Assembly (NCBI RefSeq): GCF_020497125.1
Contig: NC_059084.1
Location: forward strand, 34,034,830-34,098,829
Source: Mauremys mutica
Taxonomy: Eukaryota; Chordata; Testudines; Geoemydidae
Length of the DNA: 64,000 bases
Direction of reading: 5' to 3'
The translations under genes and the position numbers were made by a program. This document shows positions 23,716 to 34,385 of the stretch, piece after piece (the first letter of the stretch is position 1; each line of letters starts with the position of its first letter). The notes beneath the pieces are model-generated. The model was given only the letters and a program-made list of their open reading frames with translations. It had not been told where the DNA came from and searched no databases.

Positions 23716-24100
23716 TTAATGTAAAAGACATTTTCCTTGGATTATCAGAGTTTGTTTCAAAGCCAGGAATGTACGGACATATTTTCACACAGGTCTCCAC
23801 ACAGGTCTCCACACAGATTTTGCCCCAGGATAACTATTTTGGTTAGTGGTGCAAATGTTTTATGGAAATAGTTATACCGCTACAACCTCTCATGCGGACA
23901 CAGTTTACCAATAGATTACTTATTCCCTTTCCTATGTGGGAATGAACAATTCCGCCAGAAGCACTGTCACGTCAGTATCATTGAATCTACTTGGTGTAGC
24001 TGAGTGGACACAGCACCCCCTGCAGGATTCAGGGCAGCCCAAAACACAGCCCCTCACTTCAGTTTCCCTTTTTCATTTCCCATATAATGGAAGAATTTCC
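23716..24100. repeat. tandem segmental duplication, copy D (start only)
   Basis: From TCTGTTAATGTAAAAGACATTT onward the sequence matches 1433-1790 of copy A, including the GGATAACTATTTTGGTTAGTGG block. It is lost after about 24100, before the CORE-SINE and receptor. A short local direct repeat of CAGGTCTCCACA is visible near 23795-23815. Confidence 0.8.
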
Positions 24101-24160
24101 CTGGTATCAGGATTTTTCCCTGCAGGAGCTTCTCTCACTGTCTGAAGTCTCACTTCAGCC

Positions 24161-24560
24161 TAGGGTGACCAGATGTCCTGATAAAATCGAGACTGTCCCG
24201 ATATTTAGTTGTTTGTCCCATGTCCCGACCGATGTATGGCCGGGACTACATTTGTCCAGATATTTTGGCTTGGGGCTGGAGAAGTACAGTGGTGAGGCTC
24301 ACCTGCGGTCCTGGAGGTGCTTATTTGGAGCAGCTCCCAGGAAATGGTGGGCAGCAGGACCCTGCATCCCCTAGGCACAGGGGTGGCCAGGGAGGGTCTC
24401 TGTTTGCTGCTCATACATCAAGCTCTGGCTCCATCACTGCCAATGGGAGCTGCAAGTGTGGACAGGCACAGACCCTCCCCACAGGTTCCCCTGACCCTCG
24501 GGCACTGCGTGCTACTCATGTCCCCAAGTAAGTCCCACCCCCACAGCTTCCAGCCACTGG
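24161..24560. mobile_element. hAT-like element fragment with one recognisable terminus
   Basis: The left end reads TAGGGTGACCAGATGTCC, then alternating TGTCCCGA-type motifs, the same terminus as the foldback element at 53875. The interior has a CCAATGGGAGCT-type core also seen at 45224. I cannot find the matching right terminus, so the end coordinate is a guess and the element is probably truncated. Open frames here are spurious. Confidence 0.5.
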
Positions 24561-24929
24561 CAGCTGGAGCCAGTGCTTGTGGCGAGCACAGCATGTGGAG
24601 TGGAGACCCCGCTGGCTGCCGTTGACCTTAGGAGCCAGAGGAACCTGCCAGGTGCTTCCTAGTGGGTGGGAACTGTCCCCCAGGTAAGTGGCATGGCTGC
24701 GGCTGGGGCCCTGCACCCACAGCTTATGGGGTGGGAGCCAGTGTCTTTTCTGTTTGGGTGGTGAGACTGGGAGTGAAAGGTGTGGCTCTGGTGCCATTTT
24801 CAACTTGATCTGACCAACAGGGAGGAACTAGTTTTGAATCTGAAGGAGGAAGGCAATTCTGGGAGAAAGTGCTAGTGAAATGACAGATTTCATGAGTGTA
24901 AAGAAAAGAAGGAGTTCTGCCATTTCATA

Positions 24930-26160
24930 TCAGAATTCATTCAGGACTCTTGGATAAATGCCACCAGGTCCTCATGACTTATTACTGTTTAATTTATCAA
25001 TTTGCTCCAAAACCTCCTCTATCGACACTTCAGTCTGGGACTGTTTCTCTGATTTGTCACCTAATATGCGGGGATCTTGCTCCAGCCTCTGCAGTTAAGA
25101 CTGCTGCAAGGATTTTATTTAGCTTCTTGGCAACCGCTGTGTCTTTATTGAGTGCTCCTTTAGCACCTTCATTGTTCAATGGCCCCACTGATTGTTTATC
25201 AGATTTCCTGTTTCTGATGTAATTATATTGAATAATTTTCTGTCCTCTGCAATTTTTGCCACCTTACTTTTCACCTCTTTTTCTAGGTCTTTGATGAATA
25301 TGTTCAATAGCACAGGACCCAGTACAGATTCATGGGGGACCCCACTATTTACCTCTTTGCATGATGAACACTGACTATTTATTCATATCCTCTCTTTCCT
25401 ATCCTTTAACCAGTTATTGGCCCATGGCAGAACCTTCCTGCTTATCCCCTGACTCCTTAGTTTGCTGTAGTGCCTTTGGTGAGGGAACTTGTCAAAGGCT
25501 TTCTGAAAGTTTGAGTATGTTATATCCCTTGGATCATTCTTGTCCACATGCTTGTTGACTCCCTGAAATAATTCTAATAGATTGGTGAGGCATGATTTAC
25601 CTTTACAAGAGCCATGATGACTCTTTCCCAACATATTGTTCCTATCTATGTCTCTAATAACTTTATTTTTTACTATAGTTTCAACCAATTTGTATGATCC
25701 ACAAGTTTGGCTTACCAGCCTGTAATTGCCAGGATTGCCTCTGGAGGCTTTTTTTGACAATAGGTATTACATTAGTTACCCTCCAGTCACCTGTACAGAG
25801 GCTTACTTAACCTACTTAACATATCAAAGTTAGTAGTTCTGCAATTTCATGAGTTCCTTCAGAATTCTTGGATAAATAAAATCTGGTCCTGGTGCCTTAT
25901 TACTGCTAAATTTATCAGTTTGTTCCAAAACCTCCTCTATCAACACCTCAGTGTGGTGCAGTTTCTCTGAGTTGTGACCTAAGCTGTGAGGCTCTCTCTC
26001 TCATTCTCTACAGTGAAGACCATTGCAAAGAATTCATGTAGCTTGACCACAACAGCAATGTCTTGCTCGAGTGCTCATTTAGCACCTTGATCGTCCAGAG
26101 AGCCCTCTGATTGTTTGTCTGATTTCATGTTTCTCATGTATTTTTATTTTCTATAAGTTT
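24930..26160 (-). mobile_element. decayed CR1 LINE, internally rearranged
   Basis: On the minus strand 25210-26150 reads through the region before the fingers and then a broken reverse transcriptase (25383-25760, with GNPGNYRLVSQT, CLTNLLELFQGVNKHVDK and an FQKAFDK block). The segment 24930-25225 repeats the upstream part also found at 25850-26130, so part of the element is present twice. Many frameshifts make it non-functional. Confidence 0.82.
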
Positions 26161-26504
26161 TTGTGTCATTCGCTAATTGTCAATCAGTTAATCCCTGAAT
26201 GGCCTAGACAAACATCTGAGAGAGACAGAATGCTCAGTGCCACCTCCGAGTCCTGGCTCACCCCATCGAATAGCCCTTCTCCAGCCATGGCCATCCCTGA
26301 AGTTTCAGAGGAAGAAGTGAAAAAAAAGAAGCCCTCCTGGAATATGTTGATGTGGGGGGATCCCCTTCCTGACCTGTGCTGATGTCTTGCTGAAACCCTG
26401 AAGCATGACTGCTGGGAACAAAAGACAAACAATCAGAAGCATGCCCCTGTACTGCTGAGCCCTGCCCCCCACCATCACAAGAAATGCCATCCTACAGCCA
26501 CACT

Positions 26505-26672
26505 CATAAATGTATCCATCTCCCTCATAAAAGTGATTAAGTTGTGTGTCCCTACAGATGTTATTAGAAGATTTTTTTCAGAAACTCAAACCCTCTGATG
26601 GTGAGAAACCTTCTAATTTCCATTTGAATTTGTTCATATCCAGTTATGCCCATTTGTTTTTATACGAACAAG
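26505..26672 (-). mobile_element. short CR1 3'-region fragment
   Basis: The plus-strand text CTCTGATGGTGAGAAACCTT followed by CCCATTTGTTTTTAT is the reverse complement of the CR1 C-terminal coding and 3' region seen at 30860-30935. It is about 170 bases, truncated at both ends. Between 26161 and 26504 I see no gene or classifiable repeat. Confidence 0.55.
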
Positions 26673-26694
26673 GAGACAGAATTAGGAGGAGGAG

Positions 26695-26800
26695 CTCCCA
26701 CATAACTTTTACCCATTGGTTAGGGTAGTCACCTGGGGTGGGGAAGATGAGCAGAAATGATTTAAACAGGGATCTGTCACCTCCCCTGTGCATGCCCCCA
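26695..26800 (+). repeat. tRNA-like SINE relic
   Basis: CCCATTGGTTAGGGTAGTCA followed by CCTGGG resembles the A-box half of the SINE better preserved at 44150, with no clear B box. The homologous position beside the 58.5-kb receptor (about 58210-58300) carries the same relic, so it belongs to the duplicated receptor block. Confidence 0.4.
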
Positions 26801-27063
26801 CCACTGGAATAAGGGATATCTCTCTCAATTTCTCCCGTTTAAGTCCCTGTGTGTCTAGTACACCCCCGACCCCCACTCCCACCCACCCATTGGTTCCAAA
26901 GAAGCTCTGATGATAAGGCCATTTAACTTCAATCGATCTACACTGATTTATACCAGTCAAGGATTTGACCCAAAGTGTCGGTCAGCTACTTGAGCGGAGA
27001 ATGTCCCAAACACTAGTTACCCACAAATCTATGCTCTCTGATTACAAAAAAAGAACATCTCTG

Positions 27064-27996
27064 CTACTTGGAAAACCAGAATTTCCCTAATATTTTCCCT
27101 ACAGCTGTTTTCACCTCCTTGTTTTTCAGGCTGTAGATGATGGGGTTTAACATAGGGGTCAAGATGCTGTATTGGACTGAGACCATTTCATCCAGAAGCA
27201 CAGAGGAGACTGAACTGGGCTTTGTGTACTGGAAAAAACCTGTCACATACAATAAGCCAACCACAATCAGGTGGGAGCTGCAGGTGGAGAAGGTTTTTCG
27301 CCTGCCCTCCACAGAGGGTATTCTCAGGATGGTGGCAATAACATGAATGTAGGAGATCAGGGTGAAGAGGAAGGAGCTTGATCCAAATATCACAGCGGAA
27401 GTGAGAAGCACCACTTGATTGGTGAGGGTCTCAGTGCAGGACAGTTGTAATAGACGAGGGAGCTCACAGTTGAAATGGCGGATTTGATTGGGCCCACAGA
27501 AATGCAACCTGAGGGCAAAAATGGTGTTAAGCAGAGCATAGAAGAATCCGATGGTCCATGCACCACTCACCAGATGAACACAGATCCCTTTCCTCATTAT
27601 CTCCATGTAATGCAATGGGTCACAGATGGCAGCATAGCGGTCATATGCCATGGCTGAGAGAATGAAAAGTTCTGCAGAACCTGAGAGGATGATGAAGAAC
27701 ATCTGGGAAAGGCAGCCATTGACAGAAATAGTTTTGCGCTCTGCTAGGAAGTTCATCAGCATTTTAGGCACCGTGACTGAGGAATAGCAGATATCAGTGA
27801 AGGATAAATGGAAGAGGAAGAAGTACATGGGGGTGTGAAGGTGAGAATCAGCTCTTATCACTACCATGATCAGTATGTTCCCAAGCAGAGTAACCAGGTA
27901 AATAACTAAAAACACCAGGAAGAGGAAAATCTGCATCTGTTGGTCACTGGAAAGTCCCAGGAGAATAAATTCAGTCACTGTGGTTTGATTTTCCAT
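27064..27996 (-). CDS. intact odorant receptor (class II, 5V1/8S1-like)
   Basis: This 310-residue seven-transmembrane receptor is predicted to act in odorant detection at the cell surface through G-olf. It has an N-glycosylation site at residues 3-5, GN at 39-40, LHTPMYFF at 53-60, cysteines 95 and 177 for the TM3-EL2 disulfide, MAYDRYAAIC at 116-125, SY at 215-216, [10 protein letters not shown] at 234-243 and [12 protein letters not shown] at 284-295. There are no stops or shifts, and it has normal family length. The ATG at 27996 is the first in frame and lies about 26 bases after a strong splice acceptor. It is only distantly related to the 12401 receptor; its paralogue is the wreck at 58503-59570. 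The subfamily is inferred by resemblance. Confidence 0.95.
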   Translation of the reverse strand: MENQTTVTEFILLGLSSDQQMQIFLFLVFLVIYLVTLLGNILIMVVIRADSHLHTPMYFFLFHLSFTDICYSSVTVPKMLMNFLAERKTISVNGCLSQMFFIILSGSAELFILSAMAYDRYAAICDPLHYMEIMRKGICVHLVSGAWTIGFFYALLNTIFALRLHFCGPNQIRHFNCELPRLLQLSCTETLTNQVVLLTSAVIFGSSSFLFTLISYIHVIATILRIPSVEGRRKTFSTCSSHLIVVGLLYVTGFFQYTKPSSVSSVLLDEMVSVQYSILTPMLNPIIYSLKNKEVKTAVGKILGKFWFSK

Positions 27997-28017
27997 TGAT
28001 ATTTATTCAAGAAAACT

Positions 28018-28040
28018 GTGACCTGTAAGAACACAAATAA
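28018..28040 (-). promoter_or_regulatory. splice acceptor of the receptor coding exon
   Basis: On the minus strand GTGTTCTTACAG precedes GTCACAG, a good vertebrate 3' splice site with the exon starting at about 28022. The paralogous pseudogene keeps CCTCATTTCCCAG/GTCACAG at about 59595, and this conservation supports real use. The 5' exon and promoter cannot be located by eye. Confidence 0.55.
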
Positions 28041-28324
28041 ACAAACAAATAAATAAACAAAAGCCATGAAATTAACAATTTCATAAAATTGAATTGAAAT
28101 GGCTTGTGCAGATAATCTGATCAATAGGATGAATGTAACACAAGCCCTATTCCAGTATATAAATCATTATTTTTTTAAATTGACAAAATGTATAGAAAGA
28201 GATAGCAATATGCTAGTTGGAATTTGTGAGTTTTAGATTGACAATGATTTAGGCACCTATCTCTACTTTATGTACCCAAATCCTCAATCAGGTCCAAAAG
28301 TAAGGAGCTATTGGAGAAAGGGAA

Positions 28325-28390
28325 CTGGATACTGGGTCTCCTAGATTTGGGGTGAGGGCCTCAAACACTGGGCTATTAAATTATCCACTC
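28325..28390 (-). repeat. tRNA-like SINE relic
   Basis: On the minus strand TAGCCCAGTGTTTGAGGCCC followed by CTAGGAGACCCAG is the head of the turtle-type tRNA-derived SINE. A matching relic is at about 60040-60115 in the paralogous block. Confidence 0.45.
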
Positions 28391-28929
28391 TTTTCCTGTT
28401 TCTCTATGGCCTGATGACTTTTTAATCTATCCCTCTAACATATAGAGAGATACAGCTTTTTCCCTCCAGCTGGGGATCTGGCTGCTTTACTCCGATGGAG
28501 CTAAGGCTGATTCACACTCACAGGGGATCTGGCCAATTCTATAAGAAGTACTTCTTTGTCTGTTATCTGTAGTAATTTTTTTGAGTACTAAGTATCTATA
28601 GTATCTTCATGAATTCATCATCATCATCAACCCCTTGAGACTTTGAAATAGTGATTTGGGACCCAGCCTGGTATAGGTTGACAACCCAACCAAATACAGA
28701 GGATACAGACAAATTGATAAATATTATTAATGACGTAGGGAGGGCTTGAGAAGAGTTTACAACATAATCCAAGAGCAAACTAGATTAAAAATGTGTGAGA
28801 ATTATTTTTAAAAAGTACAATAGAGGAATACATAGAAAAATCAAAGAAAAAATAGATGAGGTGCTGTAATTAAGAGAACTGAAAAGTGGAAGGCCCATGG
28901 GATGCATGAACTCTGGCTGTAATGCCTTA

Positions 28930-29845
28930 CTTTTCTAAGGAAGCTTGTTTGCTTTCCAATTACCCTGCACTTAAATGTGTGTCTTCCCCTAGCCATATCT
29001 CAATCTCTTCAGGTCACTAGCTGGGCTTGAACCCTCCGTGTACAGCACTGAGAATTTGCACCTCCACATCCTGAGCTAAAGGAGGATTTCTAAAAGAACT
29101 AGCCCACCAAATTCAAGCTACAACAGAAAAAAACCCACAAGAGCTTGTCTAGCATTCAAGCCCAGGCTCTTTCAGACCCTAAGCAAGGTTCACATTCCTA
29201 GGCCAACAAGGCACCTACTACAGCACATCCTCCCCCGACTGCTTATTTGAACAGTTTAACAAATGTTTGAAGGCTGGATTCCCGAGATAGATAGTGACAG
29301 CGGCAACTCTGCTCAAACCAAAAAAGAGGCTGCAGTGATCCCATGAATTACAGACTAACCATATGTTTTTCAACTATATAGAAATTTCTATCAACAATTC
29401 TGGCAAAGAAGATGTGGGTGGAGAGTGCCAGCTCACAATTGAATGCTGCCTCCTGAGCAAAAAGGCAGGACAGTAAACCTGAAAGGTACAAGGGAACACC
29501 TCAAGCTGAACAGGAGGATCACAGAAGATACAAAACAAAGAAATAAAAGAATTAGCGATTGAGTGGGTAGGCTACCGGAGAGCATACAACAGCGTTCCAC
29601 AATCATGGATCACAGAGGCACTGAAAATGCCTAAAGTTCATTCAAAGATCATTTTCTTTCTACAGCAATTTATGTTAAACTGGAATACTCAATTCTATCA
29701 GAAAGGGACTCTTATTGATGAGATCCAAATTAAAAAAGTAATCTTTGAAGGGTATCTTTGAAGTCTCGGGGAAGGAGAACATCCAACTGGAGCAGAAGGA
29801 AATAATCCCATAGTGGGGACCCTCCTTGCAGATGATGTTGTGGTA
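28930..29845 (+). mobile_element. R2/R4-type LINE, 5' part up to the catalytic box
   Basis: From about 29340 the plus strand encodes broken reverse-transcriptase blocks: a NYRLTICFSTI-like box, an ILAKKMW box, then a valine-proline-histidine box near 29585 (degraded), and LLADDVV at about 29822-29844, which fits the catalytic aspartate pair. Several stops and shifts are present. A CR1 begins at about 29845, and the rest of this LINE resumes at 34386. The segment 28930-29770 has a second copy on the minus strand at 47066-47880, which confirms it as a dispersed repeat. The family call rests mainly on the endonuclease after the break. Confidence 0.62.
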
Positions 29846-29864
29846 TCCTCTCACACTAAGGATA

Positions 29865-31560
29865 CTTCTCTGGGGGAGGGAACCTCAGTTATTAGGAAGA
29901 GATAGGTATTAGTAATGGGCGATTCGGTAATTAGAAACATAGATAGCTGGGTTTGCAGTGATGGGGAGAACCGTGTAGTGACTTGCCTGCCTGGTGCGAA
30001 GGTTACAGATCTCTCAAGACATCTAGATAGGCTTATGTGTAATGCTGGGGAGGAGCCGGTGGTTGTGGTACATGTAGGTACCAATGACATAGGGAAGGAT
30101 AGGAGAGAGGTCCTGGAGGCCAAATTTAGGCTGCTAGGTAAGAGGTTGAAGTCCAGGACCTTCATGGTAGAATTCTCTGAAATGCTTCCACATGCAGGGC
30201 CGGTTAGACAGGCAGAACTGCTGGGTCTCAATGTGTGGCTGAGATGATGGTGTAGGAAGGAGGGGTTTAGATTTATTAGGAACTGGGGAAATGTTGGGGA
30301 AAGGGAGAGCTTATACAGGAAGGATCATAGAATCATAGAATCATAGAACTTAAGATCAGAAGGGACCATTACGATCATCTAGTCTGACCTCCTGCAAGAT
30401 GCAGGCCACAAAAGCTGACCCACCCACTCCTGAAATAATTCTCTCCCTTGACTCAGCTGTTGAAGTCCCCAAATCCTGATTTAAAGACTTCAAGTAGCAG
30501 ATAATCCTCCAGCAAGCGACCCCTGCCCCATGCTGCGGAGGAAGGCGAAAAACCTCCAGGGCCACTGCCAATCTACCCTGGAGGAAAATTCCTTCCCGAT
30601 CCCAAATATGGCGATCAGCTGAACCCCAAGCATGTGGGCAAGACTCTCCAGCCAGACACTCAGGAAAAAGACTTTCAATATCCCAACATTGACCCTCGGT
30701 ACTAATTACCAGTGGTCGCACGTTATTGACCTATTGACTAAATCACGTTATCCTATCAAACCATTCCCTCCATAAACTTATCAAGCTTAATCTTAAAGCC
30801 AGAGAGGTCCTTCGCTCCCACTGTTTCCCTCGGTAGGCTGTTCCAGAATTTCACTCCCCTGATGGTTAGAAACCTTCGTCTAATTTCAAGCCTAAACTTC
30901 CCGACTGCCAATTTATATCCATTTGTTCTCGTGTCCACATTAGTACTGAGCTGAAATAATTCCTCTCCCTCCCTGGTATTTATCCCTCTGATATATTTAA
31001 AGAGAGCAATCATATCTCTTCTCAACCTTCTTTTGGTTAAGGAAAACAAACCGAGCTCCTCAAGTCTCCTTTCATACGACAGGCTTTCCATTCCTCGGAT
31101 CATTCTAGTGGCCCTTCTTTGTACCCGTTCCAGTTTGAATTCATCCTTCTTAAACATGGGAGACCAAAACTGCACACAGTACTCCAAATGAGGTCTCACC
31201 AACGCCTTGTATAACGGGACTAGCACCTCCTTATCTCTACTAGAAATACCTCGCCTAATGCATCCCAAGACCGCATTAGCTTTTTTAATGGCCACATCAC
31301 ATTGCCGACTCATAGTCATCCTGCAATCAACCAGGACTCCGAGGTCCTTCTCCTCTTCCGTTACTTCCAACTGGTGCGTCCCCAGCTTATAACTAAAATT
31401 CCTGTTAGTCATCCCTAAATGCATAACCTTACACTTCTCACTATTGAATTTCATCCTATTACTATTACTAATACTCCAGATGGGCTCCACCTAAACCAAA
31501 ATGGAATCAGATTGCTGGCACTTAAAATTAAAAAGGCCATAGAGCAGTTTTTAAACTAAA
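29865..31560 (+). pseudogene. CR1 ORF1, SGNH esterase domain, split by insertion
   Basis: The plus strand reads the SGNH block with the nucleophile serine (MGDSVIRNI, from 29915) and the GTND block (VVVVHVGTNDIG at about 30062-30100). After a break comes NTPDGLHLNQNGIRLL at about 31470-31515, which supplies the D-x-x-H block. CR1 ORF1 proteins carry such an esterase domain. The minus-strand CR1 at 30324-31475 separates the serine and asparagine blocks from the aspartate-histidine block, so no active domain can form. Translation ends at TTTTTAAACTAA near 31558. Confidence 0.82.
30324..31475 (-). mobile_element. 5'-truncated CR1 LINE nested inside ORF1 of another CR1
   Basis: The left edge is a tandem TCATAGAATCATAGAATCA, the reverse complement of the TTCTATGATTC terminus. 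The minus strand then gives a 3' UTR (30350-30755) and one uninterrupted 244-residue frame (30756-31490). That frame covers the reverse-transcriptase C-terminal half with EKDLGVLVDCRM, RPHLEYCVQFWSP, RLEELGLFSLTKRRL and GVKFWNSLPRETVGAKDLSG. The long clean frame implies a fairly recent insertion. Its 3' terminus differs from that of the host CR1 (CTTATGTTCTTA type), so two CR1 subfamilies are involved. Confidence 0.92.
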
Positions 31561-31759
31561 GGCTGGGGGAAAGCAACAGGTGAGGAGGAGTATGTGGTTC
31601 AGACAGAGACATGCCTTAGGGGAGGATCTATTAATGGAAATTCTCTGTGTCCTAGTAAGGAGGAGAGGATGGAAGGTAGGATCTGATGAGAAACAGTCAA
31701 ATGAAAAAAAGTCCCATTCAATTACATCATGTACTGGGAGACAGCTAAAAAGTGACAAG

Positions 31760-34150
31760 TTTTTAAAGTGCTTATACCAATGCTAGAATTCTAAATAATA
31801 ACATGGGTGAACTAGAGTGTCTCATATTAAATGAGGATATTGATATAATAGGCATGACAGAAACTTGGTGGAATGAGGAAAATCAATGGGACACAGTAAT
31901 ACCAGAATACAAAATATATCAGAAGGACAGAACAGGTCGTGCTGGTGGAGGAGTGGCACTATATGTGAAAGAAAGCATAGGCTCAAATGAAGTAAAAATC
32001 TTAAATGAACTAAACTGTACCATAGAATCTCTATGGAAAGTAATTCCATGCTCGAGTAATAAGAATATAGCAGTAGGGAGATACTACCAACCACCTGACA
32101 AGGATGGTGATAGCGACTGTGAAATGCTTAGGGAGATTAGAGAGGCTATTAAAAATCAATAATACTGAGGGATTTCAACTATCCCCATATTGACTGGGTA
32201 CATGTCACCTCAGGGCGGGATGCAGAGATAGTTTCTTTACACCTTAAATGACTAGTCCTGGAACCCACAAGATGAGAGGCAATTCTTGATTAGTCATTAG
32301 TGGAGCACAGGATCTAGTCCAAGAGGTGAAAATACTTGGTAATAGTGACCATAATATAATTAAATTTAACATCCCTGTGGCCGGGAACCAAAAAAGTGCC
32401 ACCGTGGCTAAACAACAAAGTATAAGAAGCAGTGAGAGGCAAAAAGGCACCTTTAAAAAGTGGAAGTTAAATCCTATTGAGGGAATGAGAAAGGAGCATA
32501 AACTCTGGCAAATGAAGTGTAAAATTATAATTAGGAAAACCAAAAAAGAATTTGAAGAACAGCTAGCCAAAGAATCAGAAATTAATAGCAAAAAAAATGT
32601 TAAGTACATCAGAAGCAGGAAGCCTGCTAAACAAACAGTGAGGCCACTGGACGATCAAGATGCTAAAGGAGCACTCAAGGACAATAAGGCCATTGCGGAG
32701 AAACTAAATGAATTCTTTGCATTGGTCTTCATGGTTGAGGATGTGAGGGAGGTTCCCAAACCTGAGCCATTCATAGTAGTAAGTCACCAGGACCAGATGG
32801 TATTCACCCAAGAGTTCTGAAGGAACTCAAATGTGAAATTGCAGAACTACTAACTGTAATCTGTAACCTATTATTTAAATCAGCTTCTGTACCAAATGAC
32901 TGATGAATAATTAATGAGATACCAATTGTTAAAAACGACTCCAGAGGTGACCCTGGCAATTACAGGCCGGTAAGCCTCACTTCAGTACTAGGCAAACTGG
33001 TTGAAACTATAGTAAAGAACAAAATTGTCAGACACATAGATGAACATAATTTGTCGGGGAAGAGTCAACATGGTTTTTGTAAAGGGAAATCATGCCTCAC
33101 CAATCTACTCAAATTCTTTGACGGGTTCAACAAGTATGTGGACAAGGGGGATCCAGTGGATATAGTGTATTTAGATTTTCAGAAAGCCTTTGACGAGGTC
33201 CCTCACCAAAGGCTCTTAAACAAAGTAAGCTGTCATGGGATAAGAGGGAAGATTGGTAGCTGGCTCTCATGGATTGGTAACTGGGTAAAAGATAGGAAAC
33301 AAAGAAAAGGAATAAATGGTCAGTTTTCAGAATGGAGAGAGGTAAATAGTGGTGTCTGGAATAGGGGTAAACAGTGAGGTGGCAAAATGTGCAGATGATA
33401 CAAAACTACTCAAGGTAGTTAAGTCCCAGGCATACCATGAAGAGGTACAAAAGAATCTCTCAAAACTGGGTGACCTTGCAACAAAATGGCAGATGAAATT
33501 CCTATGTTGATAAATGCAAAGTAATGCACCTTGGAAAACATAATCCCGACTATACACATAAAATGCTGGGGTCTAAATTAGCTGTTACCACTCAAGAAAG
33601 AGATCTTGGAGTCACTGTAGATAGTTCTCTGAAAACATTCACTCAATGTGCAGCAGCAGTCAAAAAAGAAACTAGAAAGTTGGGAATCATTAAGAAAGGG
33701 ACAGATAATAAGACAGAAAATATCATTTTGCCTCTATATAAATCCATGGTCTGCCCACATCTTGAATACTGCATGCAGATGTGATCACCCCATATCAAAA
33801 AAGATTGGAAAAGGTTCAGAAAAGGGCAACAAAAATGATTAGGGGTATGGATCGGCTTCTGTATGAGGAGAGATTAATATGACTGGCACTTTTCAGCTTG
33901 GAAAAGAGATGACGAAGAGGGGATATGATTGACATCTATAAAATCGTGACTGGTGTGGAGAAAGTAAATAAGGCAGTGTTATTTACTCCTTCTCCTAACA
34001 CAGGAAATGAAATTAATAGGCAGCAGGTTTAAAGCAAACAAAAGGAAGTATTTTTTTCACACAACGCAGTCAGCCTGTAGAACTCCTTGCCAGAGGATGT
34101 TGTGAAGGCCAAGACAGTAACAGGGTTCAAAGAAGAACTAGATAAGTTCA
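31760..34150 (+). pseudogene. CR1 ORF2: endonuclease and reverse transcriptase, broken
   Basis: The endonuclease starts in the frame from 31803 with LILNEDIDIIGMTETWW and RAGGGVALYVKESI, and stops near 32162. A later frame (32326-32820) resumes at LGNSDHNIIKFNIPVA and runs through the linker into the reverse-transcriptase N-terminus. The next frame (33051-33377) has CLTNLLKFFDGFNKYVDK and VYLDFQKAFDEVPHQRL, then loses the PQGS box by a deletion of about 70 bases near 33355. CADDTKLL follows at about 33385, then ERDLGVTVDSSL (33524-33784). At least four breaks are visible. Confidence 0.85.
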
Positions 34151-34385
34151 TGGAGGATAGGTCCATCAATGGCTATTAGCCAGGATGAGCAGGGATGGTG
34201 TCCCTAGCCTCTGTTTGCCAGAAGCTGGGAATGGGTGACAAGGCATAGATCACTTGATGATTACCTGTTCTTTTCATTCCCACTGGGGCACCTGGCATTA
34301 GCCACTGTCGGAAGACAGGATACTGAGCTGGTTGGACCTTTGGTCTGACCCAATATGGCCATTCTTATGTTCTTATTAATTAGCG

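Larger units (their letters stand above)
29846..34380 (+). mobile_element. near-full-length CR1 LINE with ORF1 and ORF2, interrupted by another CR1
   Basis: Reading 5' to 3' the element has the ORF1 esterase domain, a minus-strand CR1 insertion (30324-31475), the end of ORF1, a linker, the ORF2 endonuclease, reverse transcriptase, 3' UTR (TTTGGTCTGACCCAATATGG) and the terminus CTTATGTTCTTATT at about 34380. It is the longest CR1 here and the only one keeping ORF1. Multiple stops and shifts and one deletion in reverse transcriptase mark it as dead. It is itself inserted in the R2/R4-type LINE. Confidence 0.88.
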
